Assembly: GCA_902477615.1 (NCBI GenBank)
Contig: CABSHY010000085.1
Coordinates: 1 to 6,235 of the forward strand
Origin: an uncultured Sutterella sp.
Lineage (GTDB): Bacteria > Pseudomonadota > Gammaproteobacteria > Burkholderiales > Burkholderiaceae_F
DNA: 6,235 nucleotides
Direction: 5' to 3'
The first letter of the stretch is position 1; the number at the start of each line of letters is the position of its first letter. The notes beneath the pieces are model-generated. The model searched no databases. It saw only the letters and a program-made list of their open reading frames with translations, and was not told the DNA's origin. Below are positions 6,185 through 6,235 of this stretch, one piece after another. A program made the position numbers and the translations under genes.

Positions 6185-6222
6185 GAGTAGGGGGAGATTT
6201 ATTTTAACATCTCGCCCCTCTC
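6185..6222 (+). terminator. Long hairpin after the SDR gene, candidate operon terminator
   Basis: GAG-t-AGGGG-GAGAT (6185-6198) is complementary to ATCTC-g-CCCCT-CTC (6209-6222). This gives thirteen base pairs with one bulged base on each side and a ten-base AT-rich loop. It begins 3 nt after the last stop codon, as expected for an operon end. It lacks a T-tract on either side (ACACCGCAATTAC follows on the + strand), so it may be a mRNA-stabilising hairpin or part of a Rho-dependent end rather than an intrinsic terminator. Confidence 0.5.
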
Positions 6223-6235
6223 ACACCGCAATTAC

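Noticed and set aside
1..6235. Mobile element, CRISPR array, tRNA/rRNA gene, toxin-antitoxin or defence system.
   Set aside because: No transposase, terminal repeats, repeat-spacer pattern, cloverleaf or unfamiliar gene cassette was seen; nearly every base belongs to a housekeeping gene.

Overview
The window is an ordinary stretch of bacterial core genome with six genes, all on the + strand and all intact. It most resembles a betaproteobacterium of the order Burkholderiales. The run argS – SPOR-domain protein – dsbA – short-chain dehydrogenase is a familiar Burkholderiales gene order. The moderate G+C with many TTG leucine codons would fit a gut lineage such as Sutterellaceae; that family-level placement is inference from memory and was not searched.

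Layout: positions 1-213 are an AT-rich non-coding leader with a short direct repeat and two back-to-back inverted repeats. folE2 (214-1008), a type IB GTP cyclohydrolase, follows as a single-gene unit closed by a clear intrinsic terminator (1031-1066). A second unit begins with argS (1105-2823). It continues through a membrane-anchored SPOR-domain protein (2833-3378), the periplasmic thiol oxidoreductase DsbA (3381-4004), a phosphomannomutase/phosphoglucomutase (4019-5404) and an SDR-family oxidoreductase (5406-6182). Gaps between these five genes are 9, 2, 14 and 1 nt, so they very likely form one operon with translational coupling at several junctions. A long hairpin without a U-tract follows the last gene (6185-6222). 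The window ends 13 nt later.

The genes do not form one pathway. FolE2 makes the pterin precursor used for folate and queuosine. ArgS charges tRNA-Arg. The SPOR protein and DsbA act at the cell envelope (peptidoglycan/division and disulfide formation). The phosphohexomutase supplies sugar phosphates for surface polysaccharides. The SDR has no assigned substrate.

I did not find a new multi-gene system. The points most worth checking are small: the region between folE2 and argS (the terminator overlaps a possible short reading frame carrying rare Arg codons, and a hairpin abuts the argS start), alternative base-pairing just upstream of folE2, the CGHC (not CPHC) active site of DsbA, and the mutase gene sitting between dsbA and the SDR gene.
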